A DNA stretch of 64,000 bases from Antedon mediterranea (GCF_964355755.1 NC_092675.1:30094912-30158911); one strand, 5' to 3'; positions 38,001-49,046 are shown, numbered from the stretch's first letter. Translations and numbers: made by a program. Notes: generated from the letters alone by a model not told the origin.

Positions 38001-39163
38001 ACTTCTAAACTGAAAATGACAATAATGACATGATCTGTTTGCCCAATACAAATTTCAATATATTTTTATTTATTCAAAAAAGCCTCCAGAAATAGAGATA
38101 TATTAATATTACAAAACAAAAGCAACACATTACTATACATTTAGAAAGCTTGCTATATAAATGGCACATTTATTTAACAGATTGTCTGTTTTATGCAGGT
38201 TATTCTGTGCTGCATCACACCAAAGTACATTACGTCTGAAGTTTGTAATCGTGAAGTCAGCCTAGCAGACCTTCTTAAGAAGCCTATTATCCCCATTATG
38301 TTTGATGCAGTGCCTTGGCCTCCACCTGGAGGCATGGGCCTAGCATTTGCTAGGCTCTTATATGTGCAAATGAAAGGTAGCAATTTGTTAACGCTTTTGT
38401 ATATAATTCTAACATCAAACACTATTTATGACATCTCAACACTTCACTTTTTGTTGTGAACTGTGTATTGCTGAAAAAAGGGCACTTAAGATGCTAAAAG
38501 TTTTTAAAGCCACACTGCAGCCCTTCAAAATCTAGCACGCCCCAAATTTTGGCCGCTGCCCATAGTTTGCAGACCATTGTATTATACATATACATACTCT
38601 AATGCTCTGTCTACACTATCAAACTTTATGTGACAAAATATGTTGTGGCCATATATGGAGATGATGATGTCATATCAGTACTACTTGGGAATATAATATA
38701 CCATATTTGGGCACATCACACTTTTTTTTGTCAAACTTGTTTGATAGTGTAGACAGAGCTTGAGAATTGAAATAAACACAATAGTGAAGGTTCAGTATTT
38801 CAACATTTATATTTCATTGTTATTGTTTATTTTAAATTTAATTGTTAATAATTGTCTGAAATGATTGTCTTAGGTGTTGGTGGTCATGGTGGATCTGGTG
38901 CGCAATCTGACCTTGAGCTTAAGTATCATGATGTCATCAACCGTATTAGAATACACTGTCAACCAAAACAAACCGACGGTATCGTGAATGTCAACAGCAC
39001 AAAATCAAGTGATAAAACATTATCACATGATACAATATCAAGAAATAGAGGCGGGAGATCAGTGAGTAGCAGTGACCAGAGTCTGCAGAGGCAAGGCAGG
39101 TCAACTTCAGCGCAGCTACCGAGGTCAGGGGTTAGGAATTGTTTAGTATGTGCAATATTATAA
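23367..39163 (+). CDS. NHR-Roc-COR-Death-TIR protein (Roco family), complete, 1256 aa
   Basis: CDS exons: 23398-23866, 24435-24603, 25838-25971, 28210-28355, 30915-30959, 31427-31780, 32318-32524, 32866-32982, 33436-33579, 33850-34050, 34808-34966, 35185-35323, 35577-35734, 35823-36192, 36846-36983, 37282-37455, 37796-37974, 38199-38376, 38874-39163. They total 3771 nt and stay in frame to the TAA. Exon 1 has a 5' splice acceptor before the ATG and an upstream in-frame stop, so a 5' UTR exon exists. Domains: Neuralized (about 1-156), Roc GTPase (about 186-505), COR (about 509-820), a Cys/His-rich stretch (880-918), Death (about 955-1040), TIR (about 1048-1160), then a Ser-rich tail. No kinase, leucine-rich repeats, signal peptide or membrane segment. 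Roco proteins dimerise through COR; Death and TIR domains recruit signalling partners. An intracellular immune or death-signalling scaffold is inferred. Confidence 0.88.
23398..23866 (+). other. Neuralized homology repeat (NHR) exon of the Roc-COR gene
   Basis: One exon encodes a whole NHR, residues 1-156. It opens [20 protein letters not shown], continues with [30 protein letters not shown] and LPPYAIPNL, and ends with [18 protein letters not shown]. This is the Neuralized beta-sandwich pattern (H-x2-G-x-x-I-x-L, R-x-x-S-F-x-x-G-I, W-x-G-x-L-R-x-G-F). NHR domains bind protein partners, for example Delta in Neuralized. The donor leaves phase 1. Encoding in one exon suggests gain by exon shuffling. 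Confidence 0.85.
23940..24056 (-). mobile_element. tRNA-derived SINE, copy 1 (intron 1 of the Roc-COR gene)
   Basis: On the minus strand GTGGGGTTGTGGCTTGGTGG (box A-like) is followed by TAGCCTGGGTTCAAG (box B-like), then TCTAAGGAC...CAACTCCAC. It shares its layout with 36471-36588. Confidence 0.65.
24807..24905. repeat. Dispersed repeat CTTTATCGTTTT...CAGTAATTTGCCTTTGGAT (copy a)
   Basis: Shares ACTTTATCGTTTT at the start, GAGATAGTCATTAAGATCTA in the middle and TCAGTAATTTGCCTTTGGAT at the end with the repeat at 63765-63873. Confidence 0.6.
26113..26650. repeat. 16-bp minisatellite, about 33 copies
   Basis: Perfect to near-perfect units of ATGTCTATCCATCTAT or ATGTCTATCCATCTAC. The period is 16, not a multiple of three, and no unit has a stop in any frame, so all three plus frames stay open and encode the same 16-residue cycle. 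It lies in intron 3 of the Roc-COR gene and is not coding. Confidence 0.95.
26660..27320. repeat. About 55-bp minisatellite, about 12 copies
   Basis: Units contain TCTTTAAGTCAATGTGTCTA, then CATGTATATATG and TTTACATGCCTATGTGTC. It directly follows the 16-bp array. Some units lack the AATG of TCTAATGTCT. Confidence 0.9.
27956..28086. mobile_element. MITE family copy 4 (left end lost)
   Basis: Contains GTGATATGCCCAAATATACT, GGGCACATCACATTTTTTTG and the right end GTGTAGATAGAGCTTTA. Confidence 0.8.
28516..28771. mobile_element. 256-bp foldback element
   Basis: Long terminal inverted repeats of about 100 bp: CTAGCTTACCTGGATAAACC at the left and GGTTTATCCAAGTAAGCTAG at the right. The homology runs inward through TATTTCTCCTCGAAGAGCGA and TCTAAATGGTACAGTCCACA around a 40-bp loop. 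There is no coding content. Confidence 0.85.
29840..29876. repeat. ACATG pentanucleotide repeat
   Basis: About seven copies of ACATG, flanked on both sides by TGTGATGTAGACATGA. Confidence 0.9.
31141..31250. mobile_element. MITE family copy 5
   Basis: CTACACTATCAAACGTTGTG at the left and TAATGTAGACAGAGCTTTA at the right, shortened interior. Confidence 0.8.
32609..32798. mobile_element. MITE family copy 6
   Basis: AAAGCTCTATATCTACATTA at the left, TAGTGTAGACAGAGCTTTA at the right. The internal AAATATGGYAGTGAYATG word is triplicated. Confidence 0.85.
33640..33754. mobile_element. MITE family copy 7 (left end lost)
   Basis: Interior TATGGTAGTGATATGATGTC and right end GATAGTGTAGACAGAGCTTA. Confidence 0.8.
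34278..34768. repeat. Direct repeat pair of about 99 bp around MITE remnant 8
   Basis: Segment 34278-34376 (TTACAATACATAAATCCTTC to TTGTTGCATAATTTAG) recurs at 34670-34768. A truncated MITE left end (34608-34664, CTCTGTCCACACTATCAAAC) lies immediately before the second copy. The sequence ACTGATCAACCAATTTTACA is also shared between about 33606 and about 34398. Confidence 0.85.
36226..36663. mobile_element. Pogo-like MITE interrupted by a tRNA-derived SINE
   Basis: Ends TACAGTCAACTCTCTGGACA (left) and GGAAGAGTTGACTGTATA (right) are inverted repeats. The interior pairs GTCTGGTTTTCTGG and GTCTGGTTTTGGAAG. A SINE occupies 36471-36588. Confidence 0.6.
36471..36588 (-). mobile_element. tRNA-derived SINE, copy 2
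   Basis: On the minus strand: GGAGTGGAGCTGTGGCTTGG, then TGGTTATGATGCTTGGC and CTGGGTTCAAGGCC (box B). The end CAACTCCACTCCC mirrors the start. Same family as 23940-24056. Confidence 0.7.
36846..37455 (+). other. Death-domain exons (15-16)
   Basis: Two exons encode about 85 residues rich in amphipathic helices: [13 protein letters not shown], then [53 protein letters not shown] and a final IHKAE. The pattern D-W-K-x-L-A-x-x-L-G-Y...I-L-D-W and a last helix R-E-D-V-I-E fits a Death domain. Intron 15 splits the G-Y pair. Confidence 0.75.
37796..38376 (+). other. TIR-domain exons (17-18)
   Basis: Exon 17 starts with [20 protein letters not shown] (strand A and helix A), then [20 protein letters not shown] (BB-loop side, residues 1073-1092). 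Exon 18 continues [20 protein letters not shown], then [19 protein letters not shown] and a final ARLLYVQM. The CWMDI-x-QMGGGD and WPPPGGM words are typical of an invertebrate TIR group often fused to Roc-COR or Death modules. No Glu is visible in the [10 protein letters not shown] segment, where NADase TIRs carry the catalytic one. Confidence 0.85.
38600..38762. mobile_element. MITE family copy 9
   Basis: GCTCTGTCTACACTATCAAA at the left and TTTGATAGTGTAGACAGAGC at the right; last intron of the Roc-COR gene. Confidence 0.85.
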
Positions 39164-42100
39164 GGTTTGGGAAACAAGTTTTGTAATTGAGTGATCTGGA
39201 GTTTTTTAATGCTGGAGGACTAAGTATGTATTTTAAAAAATATATTTTTCAAATTAATTAATTAAATTTCAGTATATCACCGGGCAGTTTAAAATGAATT
39301 TCTATGCCTATTATGTTTATATATTAGGTATAATATATAATATTTTTTATCTATGCATTCAATGATTTACTGTGAAGGATGTTTATAAAAATGTTGATGG
39401 AACTTCATTAACCATTTGGCGTATTAAATCGGCACTTTAACGTTGAGTATAGTTTTCCATTGAGTATTAAGTTATCAGAATATATTCAATTTTGTTAACT
39501 AACTTTTGGAATGAAAAGAGAACAGTAGATTTTCTGTTGAGAACTAGGTTTCTAAATTGTGTGATTAAATGGGAATAGGTTATTACTAAGTCCTCTAGCA
39601 TTCATTTTATTAACTCAATGCAATCATGTTTTTATGCAAATATGAAGGAAGTTTGCAAGGCCATATTAGGTGCTGATTGATACAAATAACAATAGATTGT
39701 ATAAAATATTGTTTGTAAAAAAAAAAAAATTTTTTGGTTGAATGAATATTTTGTTATCATGCAATCATGTGTATTTTAACATTCCTTTTCTATATATTCA
39801 AAATCATATTAATAATGGTAAGATTCAAACCAGGTAACTTTCAAAAATTATTAATATATAATATTATAGATTTCATTGCATTTTGTATACAGGAATTCTT
39901 TAAACTGTGAGAATCATTATTCTTTATTTTTATATACATATGTTTTTACTTGCATAACTAAACTCTTTTAAAGATAGATTGATTGTTGTTGGGCCAAGTT
40001 TCTAATGTCCACAAGAAATAATTATATATTTAGGCCAAACATCTGAATTTTAATTAAGTAGATCCACTTTATTGGGACACTTCTATTCAGTGGACACATT
40101 CCTATGAAACAAATGAATGGCAATATATTTTTTCAATACGGGACCATTGGTTGAAACTGAAGGCATCCATATTAAATTCCATTTCTACATTCCTCACTCA
40201 GGACAGTTCTTTTGATGATTTCCGACTAGAATTAAAATCAAATACCATTGTGCCCATTCCATGATGTATTGATTGATTATACAAACATTTGCAATACAAA
40301 AGAGCATTTATACAATATATTTTTGTTTCTTTAACCATTTTTACACAGCTGTATAGTATTGTAGCCTATTTTATGGAAACTTGTTATATTATATTTTCTA
40401 TTATTTAAAATCTATAATTACATCTACTTTTCTTGTGCTTTCAACACATTTTCTAAATATATTTTCTTTTATAGGTTAATTTGTACTGTATATAGGCGAA
40501 AATACTACATATATAATTTTATTAAGGAAAACATGTGTACAGTAGTAGTGACAACAAAAGACATACATTTAACGTTTGTATATATAGTATATTATTTTAA
40601 GGATATGGTTTTAATTGATTCTTCTCCTTCATACTGAAGTGTATTCATTTTAAATGAATGGGTTTGTTTCATTTGCAATGCATTATTTATGTTCAATTTG
40701 TAACTTCCACCGATTTTATCCCAGAAAACCTTGATGATACAAATGTAATATTTATAAAGATAACTGATTTGAGAGAAATCCTTACTTGTATTTGGGTCTT
40801 GAAGTTTTGCCTACCTGTCATGGAGACTTCGTCAAGAAGACAGGTAGACGAAAATTCAAATACATTCAAGACAATACGGTACCATGGAGCTATGATACAA
40901 TTATTAAAGTTATTGTTCCACTACATTAAAATTAATTATCTTTTCCACGTTAAATTGAAATCCGATGAAAATTTCCACAACTGAAGAAACATTTTACTAT
41001 TTTCTTTATCATTTATGAAATTTATTTTCTAAAACATAGAATTAAGCCTCTTGTCTCGGTTTCAATTTTCAAAGAATTTCATTTTTTAAAATTTAAAAAA
41101 AAAATATTTTTTTTTGGTTTTCGAAAAGCACTAATAGTTGATCTATGATTATAGATTATTTAACTTCTTAGCATCAGTGCGTGCCAGTGTAAAATGACAA
41201 CGATATGTACTTAAGTAAGATTAAGTTACTTACTTAAGTAAGATTTAACTTAAATTAGCGAGGCTAATTAATCTTGAGAATTTAAAAACAAATTCTTAGC
41301 TTTATCCGTCCGTATAATTATTCCGGCCTAAATGCGTGTTTTGTAGTCGTACTGTGCCTTGAGGAATACCACCGTTGTTGTACCTCTAATTACGTCATAA
41401 AATGCGTGGTATACGTGCTTAAATTATGATGACGTCACCGAGAGTATGTACTATTTAGTAATTTCCTTTGGTAAAGAGCCTACTCATGTTTATATAGATG
41501 TATCTAATTTATATTTAATGTTGTATTTTGTATGTTAAAATGTTAACATTCTGTAATAATGTTCTAAATTTAGGAAATACAAACACGATTGCGTTATTAT
41601 TTACTAAAATACATTTTACAATCGAAATTCACTGCCACTAAAATGAAACATGACCAACAGAATTCTGTGTTTCTGCACACGTGACATACAACATGTGTGA
41701 TGGTTCACATGGCGAAAATTAGTATGTGATAAAGTTTACGGTAAATCTACACGTAACGTGTAATTCCTTAAAAGAACTGCATACAGATTGTGTACCACAA
41801 ACGTACATGTACGTCACCTGCTGATACGTAATTTACCAGCTCTGACATAGTCTAATAGAGCTAGTAATGCTTGATTCAATGATTTGGTTGAATGATTGAT
41901 AATGGGACTACAGAATGTCCTCTAGTTATGATACTAGACTCTAGTACCATTGGTGCATACTGTTACGATGCTAGAGCAATACTATTGGAATCCACATGAC
42001 ATTAATGTTAAGCATGAGTATAGGCCTACGGATTTGAACGACTTTTGATATACATTCACAATGTGATTGCACGACCTGTGAAGGTGTACGTTTTGCCATA

Positions 42101-42243
42101 TTGGTACAGTTATTGTTTGAAAATAAATACTTAAAAGTAAAAAAGTAAGAGTTTTTATTTTGTAATTTCACGTATGATGTAAATTCTAAATCAATTTATG
42201 TCACCGACGATTGACAACCATTTATGCATAAATAAATATTAAA

Positions 42244-42550
42244 GCCAATTTACACAGACGAGCGGTAACGGACGGTTTCCGCTTAGGAGATACAGAATCT
42301 GGCTTTGGACAAGCTACGCGGTTTCCGCTTTAAGCGTGCTTCCCACTAGCGACGCAACGCAAGAACGTAACGCAACGCAAGTGAATTGACCAATCACAAG
42401 CGATGGCTTATTCGCTTGTGATTGCTAACTGTCTATAACTTCGCTTGTCATTGGTTGGTTAAAACGCTTGCGTTGCGTTTACGTCCTTGCATTACGTTCT
42501 AGTGGGAACCAAGCTTTACCGTTACCGCTCGTTTGCGTAAATTTACGGCC
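42244..42550. mobile_element. Nested foldback element
   Basis: Outer inverted ends TTACACAGACGAGCGGTAAC and GTTACCGCTCGTTTGCGTAA enclose inner inverted ends GCTTCCCACTAGCGACGCAA (42339) and TAGTGGGAACCAAGC (to 42514), with inner arms rich in CGCAACGCAAG/CTTGCGTTGCG. Confidence 0.75.
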
Positions 42551-42768
42551 AAGATGTCAAAGTGACTGAACTGCTAGCCAATAATAATTTACCACGAATA
42601 TACACAGATATAACGTTTTCCGATACGATATACATTAAGATATAGCTGGCCTCTATAATATCAGATATCAGAGATAGGCTATAATAATCAGATATACTTT
42701 AAATCTACTCAAATAAAAATAAAAACCGTCATGGAAAATTGGAAGCCACACAATTTCAATTTATGAAG

Positions 42769-42774
42769 TTTATT
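42769..42774 (-). terminator. Poly(A) signal AATAAA for the CBM39-GH16 gene
   Basis: AATAAA on the minus strand, about 165 nt past the stop codon at 42939-42941. Confidence 0.5.
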
Positions 42775-42938
42775 TTATTTAAATTTCTTTTTAATTAAAA
42801 TATCATTTTTTATAACAATATCGTTCTTTTCAGAAAAAAAGTGTTAATAAGATATGTTAACAAACGATGTTACATTTAAATTAGTTTTAATCACCCAATG
42901 CGAATATGTTAATAGAATTATGTATCGTTACTTTATGC

Positions 42939-45900
42939 TTAACGTTGCCACACTCTGACGGACTTGACCTGCATGGCTGCGTCCTCGCCATTGTTAGTAT
43001 CAGGGTTCCAAGTTGGGTACCATTTGTCTTTAGCCAACCAGAAGTCCTTTGCTGCAGTCGGCGAGTTGTTGTTCCACGGTTTAGGATATGGAGAATTTAT
43101 GTCCCAGTCGCTAAAGTATGCGGTGCCTCCAACAGCCACGTTCATGACGATGTAGAACTATAATAAACGCAATAATGAATATTAAAGATGTATTGTCCCC
43201 CAAAAACATGAAAAATGAAGATTAATTAAATCAGACTTTGAATACGTTATTGTGTAGTTTTAATCAAGTTAATCACTTCAATAGAAAAAAACCGGGAAAA
43301 AAAATCACGTTTTCACCTATAAAATGACAAAATAAATGGTAAAATTCAACCAAAAATCTATTGGCTGGCAGCCAATTTGACCATTTTTTGCTTTAAATTA
43401 CACTTTTTCAGGTAAATACATTTTTTTTCGATCCATTTTTTTGTGAATAACTATTATGTTATATTAAAATGGAATATTTAACAATATTTTTTTTAATAAT
43501 AATTTTTTCAGGGGTACAATACATCTTTAATTAAGCATTAAATAATATACATGCTTTGATTGAAACCGGTACTGTGACAATATTTAAGTTTACCTGTTGG
43601 TCGAATGGTACCAGTTTGCCTTTACTGTGTTGCCATGGATTGTCGATACCTGGAGCGTTCTGTGAAAATTCACCAAGATTCCAGAATCCCTCACTTCCTG
43701 GATCAACATCCAGAATCAACTCATCATCAACATAAAACCTGAAATAACAAATCTATCAAGTATTAGGCCTATACATTTTTAACGAGAAATATCGAACCGC
43801 CATTCACAATCAATGTCTTAATATTATTTTTACCACCGACGTCATCGTAATTGGCTTCATAATTGTCGTCTTTGTAATCCGTCATCGTAATTGTCGTCAT
43901 TGTAACTGCCGTCATCGTAATTACCGCTGTCGTCAGTGACAAACTGCATTACTTTACTAAAACTAGTAATTTTGTGTAATAATCTTTGAACACAAGTATC
44001 AATTATAACCGAGAACGGGATTCACTACTTTTCTAATTGAGTCTCGTAATCATAGTTCGAATCTAGCCTTTCGAAATTGCATCTCAGTCATCATCTACAT
44101 TGATATTATTTATCGTCCTCGGTTTTCTATCGCTCACCATACTGATACCATTGTTTTTGACATGCTCCGAAAATGCGTTCTGTCATTGTCGTATGCACGT
44201 CGTACATTGAACATCCATGTCGTCATCAGTTTGGTCGTTTGTACTAAAATCGTAATTTCCTTGTTGCTGGTGGCATCAGCCACCATATTGGATGGAGTAT
44301 TGACTTACTGCATCTTGTCAGCTGTCCACTCCATGGCGTATTTATGGAAAGAATCTCCGAATGTACCGCTAGACAACCGTCTAAAATAGAATAGTTTCTT
44401 TGTCAACTATATTTAGATGTGAACAAAAGTCGTAGAATGAATTAAGAATGCTTGAATAGTTTGAAATATTAAGTAATTTCATGTTGGTTTCATTCTTACT
44501 TTGTAGCATGTGTTCTGGGATATCCATTCAATGGCCAGAAAGGACCCCAATGAAGCGTGGATCCCATCATTTGTACGCCGACATCGTTGCCATGGTAGTC
44601 TTTCAAATTCTTATTTCCTATTATTCAACAAAATTGATTTTGTTTGATTGTACATAAAAACACTGTTAATATATTTTGAAACGCAATATGACTGAAATAA
44701 GAAATAAATAAATGAGAAACAAATTTCATTGTTAAGATAATTACTGTAATGTTTTCAGATCCTTTCATTTTCTTAAGCTCTGTCGACACTATCAAACTTT
44801 ATGTGACAACAAAAATGTGATGTGCCCATATATGGACATGATGATGTCGTATCACTAGCATATTATTTGGGCACATCACATTTTTTTGTCAAACTAGTGT
44901 GATAGTGTAAACAGAGCTTAAAAGTGAAATAATGTTATAGGTTATAAGATTATGCAATAACACTTTTTACTACCTCTTGATTCAATAAGATCAATCTCTC
45001 CAGATGCTGGCCAACCTCCGTAGGAATTGTGCTTTGGCAGCAACCAGATAGCTAAGAAGAATGTTAAAAGTTACAAATCAACTTTATTTAGAAATATGTT
45101 TTGATATTTGTCTAGGACTAGGCCTATGTGATAATCACCATCAATGTACAGTGCTAAATGTCGATTTGTCACTATTCCAGGTTGTAACACTTCCCAAAAT
45201 CTACTTAGATTATGCCTAGGTATAATGAATGGGATGGGAGTCTTGAATAAGTGAACTGAATGTCTACAAATGTTAACACCTATTTTCTAAGGCAATACCA
45301 AAAAATAAACATTTCAGGAATTGAAGCAGTGGACCGTAACACACATTGTATTTTTAGAGGATAAAATAAATAACATTTTCAAGGACATACCTGGCCAAAT
45401 CCAATCACCAGTTGGCATCTTCGCTTCAACTTCCAATCGGCCGTAAGTGAAGGAAAATGAATTTACAGTTCTAATTCTAGCAGATTGGATTGGGTTGATG
45501 TAGTTGGTGTCGCTACCGCCACGCTCACACCCATAGTAACTGTTTCCGGTACACTTATCAGCCGGTGATGCTCCTAATTATCATAAAGTAGAGACCTATA
45601 TATTATAACGTCAAACTGTATGAACAGAAATATGTAAATTATCAGTTTATTGCGTCAATCTCCAATATGAATTAAGTAAGTAAGTAGTTCTACTTAATAC
45701 TTATATATACTGGTATATAGTCTGGATTCCAGGCGGAGTTTTGTCTTAATATTAGTAAAAAGATAAATATTTTGGCACCTACGGCGTTTCATACGTATAC
45801 TACAACTAAATAAAAAAAGTCAATACTTGGCAGTGCATAACCATGGCATAACTAAGTTTACTCAACTTACCCCAGAGGTTTAAAACGCCGGTGCTTAAAA

Positions 45901-48900
45901 ATCCATCACCAAACATATCTTCCGTTAATGTCTAATAATGAAGAATAAATCGACAATGCTTGCAATCATTACGTCACAATAGTTAGGCCTATATTTATTA
46001 CATTCGTTTGTGCATGCATGCATTTTCTGGATTTATTTCTTGTTTAATTTTCGAAATGTACTTTAATCCTACAAATCATAAAAGTGACGGAAGTAATTCA
46101 AAAACCGAAACGATGCATTTTATACGTAAAATATATATTCAAGTGTGTGTTCTAACTTACTGGCTTGATGAATAGTGTACCATCTCGCACGTAACTGTTT
46201 GTACGGTTGTTGTCATAGTATTGAAATTCCCAATTCTACAAAAAAAAAAAAAAACATTAAATAGTCGTATTCATTTTGAATAATCAACTTGTTGTTCCTC
46301 ATTTTATATTCAATAATGAATAAATCGAAAGACTGATATTTATTGTAATCAATTGTTCCCCGAGCCTGATGACTCGGTGTTAGTATATTGAAAAGCAAAA
46401 TACAGAAATGAAAAACTTATGAATAAATTTAAATATATTTATCTTAATTCATGGCATATTTAAGTGCAACTAAATTAAAATTTTAACCAAAAAAAAGAGG
46501 AATTACCCCTCCTCCACCTGCAGTAATTTCGTGTTCCCATGTATCCAGATCAAATGTTTTAAAATCGTCTTCAAAGATCAATGTTCCTAAATAAAAAAAA
46601 TGCTTATATAAATCATAATTTATAAAAACAACAACAGAACAAGAAGAAGAAGAAAAAAACCTCGTCGATTCGCATTTTTGTGTTGTGATTTACATAAATT
46701 TGCATATTATTGGTTTGGAGACGCTTTAGTACTGCGTTACAGAGCGTGGATTTTAGTCACGCTCGAGATCAGGGGAGGCGGCTGCTTACCTTGTGCACGT
46801 ACTAATTTGTTACTGAATAAATGAGTTGGTTTACTGTAGTTTAGTGTAGTGCATGTTGTTTTATTGTGGCTAATGTTTTTGGGACGTCACATCAAAAAAA
46901 AGAAACCTCATTTACACTGGCTGTTGTTGCCAATACACAGTGATACATCATTTAAATGATAGTATAGTCTTTGAAATAGAAAATTAACCAACAAATGCAA
47001 CCTTTGTTTATTCAATAAAACAATAATACTAGATTGCAATAATTATCATTTTTACTTTACCCGGTGGTGCAACAGTACCAGGATTTGGTGCTGCCGTCTG
47101 AGGTGTGTTGTCTCCATCTCCGGGACTTGGTGCTGATGTAGTCTGAGGTTTAGGCGGATCACTTACTACAATTAAAAGAGAAGCCGGCTGTGAACATCAT
47201 GCTACATGAAACATGATCTCTTTGCTATGCCAATACAATTGTTGACTGGAAAATCAGCTATCAGTTACTACTGCATCAGAATGTTTTAAAAGTTTCTATT
47301 TTTGTAGAAGTTTGATTTTTAGTTTATTAATCTTGATATTAATAAACGATCGCTGAATAAACATTAGGCGCATTTATTCTCTCTGATCCAGCTGTGTGTG
47401 AGTGATTAGTTAGGTGGAATTTAGGTCTGTCCCGGTGTGGTTACTTTTTATGATAATAGAATAACTATTTAACTGCTAATGATTCAATTTATAGTTATTA
47501 ACGACTATAGTGATAACTTTTGTTTAGAATTTCGACAGTCGGTATAGTTTCAATTAATGCATTACATACTAGAGAGGTATAACTGGTCAGATTATTCTAA
47601 AATGAAAGTAGGCCTATACATAAACAAAGCAATATACCTGGTGGTGAAACCGTAGTGACGTCATCTCCATCACCAGGATTTGGCGCTGAAGTTGGAGGTG
47701 CCGGTCCAGACGTAACTGCTATAAGGGATAAAGCATTTATTACGATACATATTTTGATATAAAAAACGTTAAACTTCTTGGGCTTAGAAAATATAACATA
47801 AAAACTATTTTATCCCTATTCCACAACCGACACATACTCTAATCGAACATACAGGACAGTTGATCAAATCATGGAAACAAATATGGACTTGTTTGGAAAC
47901 TACCAGGTGGTGAAACATTTGAGTTGTGTAAAAAATAATTAATAATAACCTTTTTTTAGGTTAACCATATTGTTGTGGAAGTGCACATGAAAATTTAAAA
48001 AGTATAAGTTTAATATTACCTTTCCAAGACAAATTGAGTTCTTGGTATCCAAATCCATTATAAAGTACATAAAGCCAGTAATTAACCACGTCTCCCTCCT
48101 TGATTACGACATTATTGTTTTCATGAACCCAATAACCATCTAGTTTAGGACAAGGTAAAAAACGAATAAAACATGATTACAAAAAACTCAAAAAAACACG
48201 CACAATTCAAATAATACGGTTATACAAAGGCATAAGTATAAAGTATGAACTTTATTATTCGTCAAGCGAATTACTGACGACACTAAACACTTTTCTTCAT
48301 TTTTATACAAAACAACTAAAACATAGAGTTATTAATTAAGGACTTACTTGTGGGATAATTAACGTCAAAGTTCCAATCTCCTGCACTTACTCCTGGTAGT
48401 GGCTTGTTAACGCTGTAGTGTACAGCGAACAGATTTATACCTGCCTCATCTGACAATTAAACATAATTGTAATCATGGGGTTGTTTTCATTCTCACAGAT
48501 TTACTCATCTTCATCTTTAAATCATTTTTAATATAGACCTATCACTACAGACAATATAGACCAAATATTTTTCAAGAGTATAAGTGTATATAGGAAATGG
48601 TTAAGGTATTGTTAAAGTGTTGTATATTGTACACATCATTGGGCAGTTTCTTGGTTTTGCAGGTTAAATGTATAAAGTACCTCTCTCCCTCTCATTCATT
48701 ATTATATGCAGCAATGACCATACATGTCAGTAAAATATTTATTCAAAATGGAAAAAGAAAAACTCAAAATCAACATCAACAATGCTGAAATAAATTAAAG
48801 TTTAAACGATAAAAACAAAAAAGCTTATGAAAAGGGGAAAAAATGTACCATCTTTTAATGAAACTATGCACACAAAATACACACATACCTGGTATTGAAA

Positions 48901-49003
48901 TCCTTAGCCCTTGTGAGGATAGCAATGACAATTGAGCGGGAGGAAGGGTGTAGGCTGAAACTGATGCCAGGACTAAGACCACTAAAGCAATTTGTCTCTC
49001 CAT
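42939..49003 (-). CDS. Secreted CBM39-GH16 beta-1,3-glucanase / beta-glucan recognition protein, complete, 517 aa
   Basis: Exons on the minus strand: 49003-48889, 48449-48348, 48139-48020, 47718-47638, 47165-47061, 46586-46507, 46235-46161, 45931-45871, 45573-45391, 45051-44974, 44617-44500, 44380-44309, 43738-43594, 43157-42939. They total 1554 nt in frame. The start MERQIALVVLVLASVSAY is a signal peptide; the upstream ATG at 49028-49030 would precede the predicted TATA-driven start site. CBM39 is at about 20-112 (AGDWNFDVNYP, GYWVHENNNVV, VVNYWLYVLYNGFGYQ), a Pro-rich linker at 113-174, and GH16 at 175-517 with catalytic E326-I-D328-L-I-E331. The active site is intact, so it should cleave beta-1,3-glucan rather than only bind it, unlike catalytically dead insect GNBPs. 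A digestive or antifungal/antibacterial recognition role is inferred. Confidence 0.92.
44773..44922. mobile_element. MITE family copy 10 (GH16 intron)
   Basis: TTAAGCTCTGTCGACACTAT at the left, ATAGTGTAAACAGAGCTTAA at the right. Confidence 0.85.
47061..47718 (-). other. Duplicated Pro-rich linker exons
   Basis: Exons 47638-47718 (81 nt) and 47061-47165 (105 nt) are both phase 1-1 and encode related linkers: APNPGDGDDVTT and APSPGDGDNTPQT followed by APNPGTVAPP. They join CBM39 to GH16 and look like a tandem exon duplication. Confidence 0.75.
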
Positions 49004-49038
49004 CCTCGAAGGTTTACCAGAGTCACTCAAACATATGG

Positions 49039-49046
49039 CTTATATA
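49039..49046 (-). promoter_or_regulatory. TATA box of the CBM39-GH16 gene
   Basis: TATATAAG on the minus strand. A start site about 30 nt on would fall near 49016, leaving a short leader before the ATG at 49001-49003 and excluding the ATG at 49028-49030. Confidence 0.55.

Larger units (their letters stand above)
39164..42938. other. Intergenic between the Roc-COR gene and the CBM39-GH16 gene
   Basis: The first part is presumably Roc-COR 3' UTR. The two flanking genes converge here. No exon-like sequence was recognised; a foldback element lies at 42244-42550 and a minus-strand poly(A) signal for the GH16 gene at 42769-42774. Confidence 0.5.

Noticed and set aside
40658-40984. 108-codon plus-strand frame with hydrophobic runs
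   Set aside because: No recognisable domain, no splice context, AT-rich composition like the surrounding intergenic sequence.
49004-49030. Upstream ATG at 49028-49030 for the CBM39-GH16 gene (adds 9 residues)
   Set aside because: It lies only about 16 nt after the TATA box, before the likely transcription start, and would put polar residues before the signal peptide.
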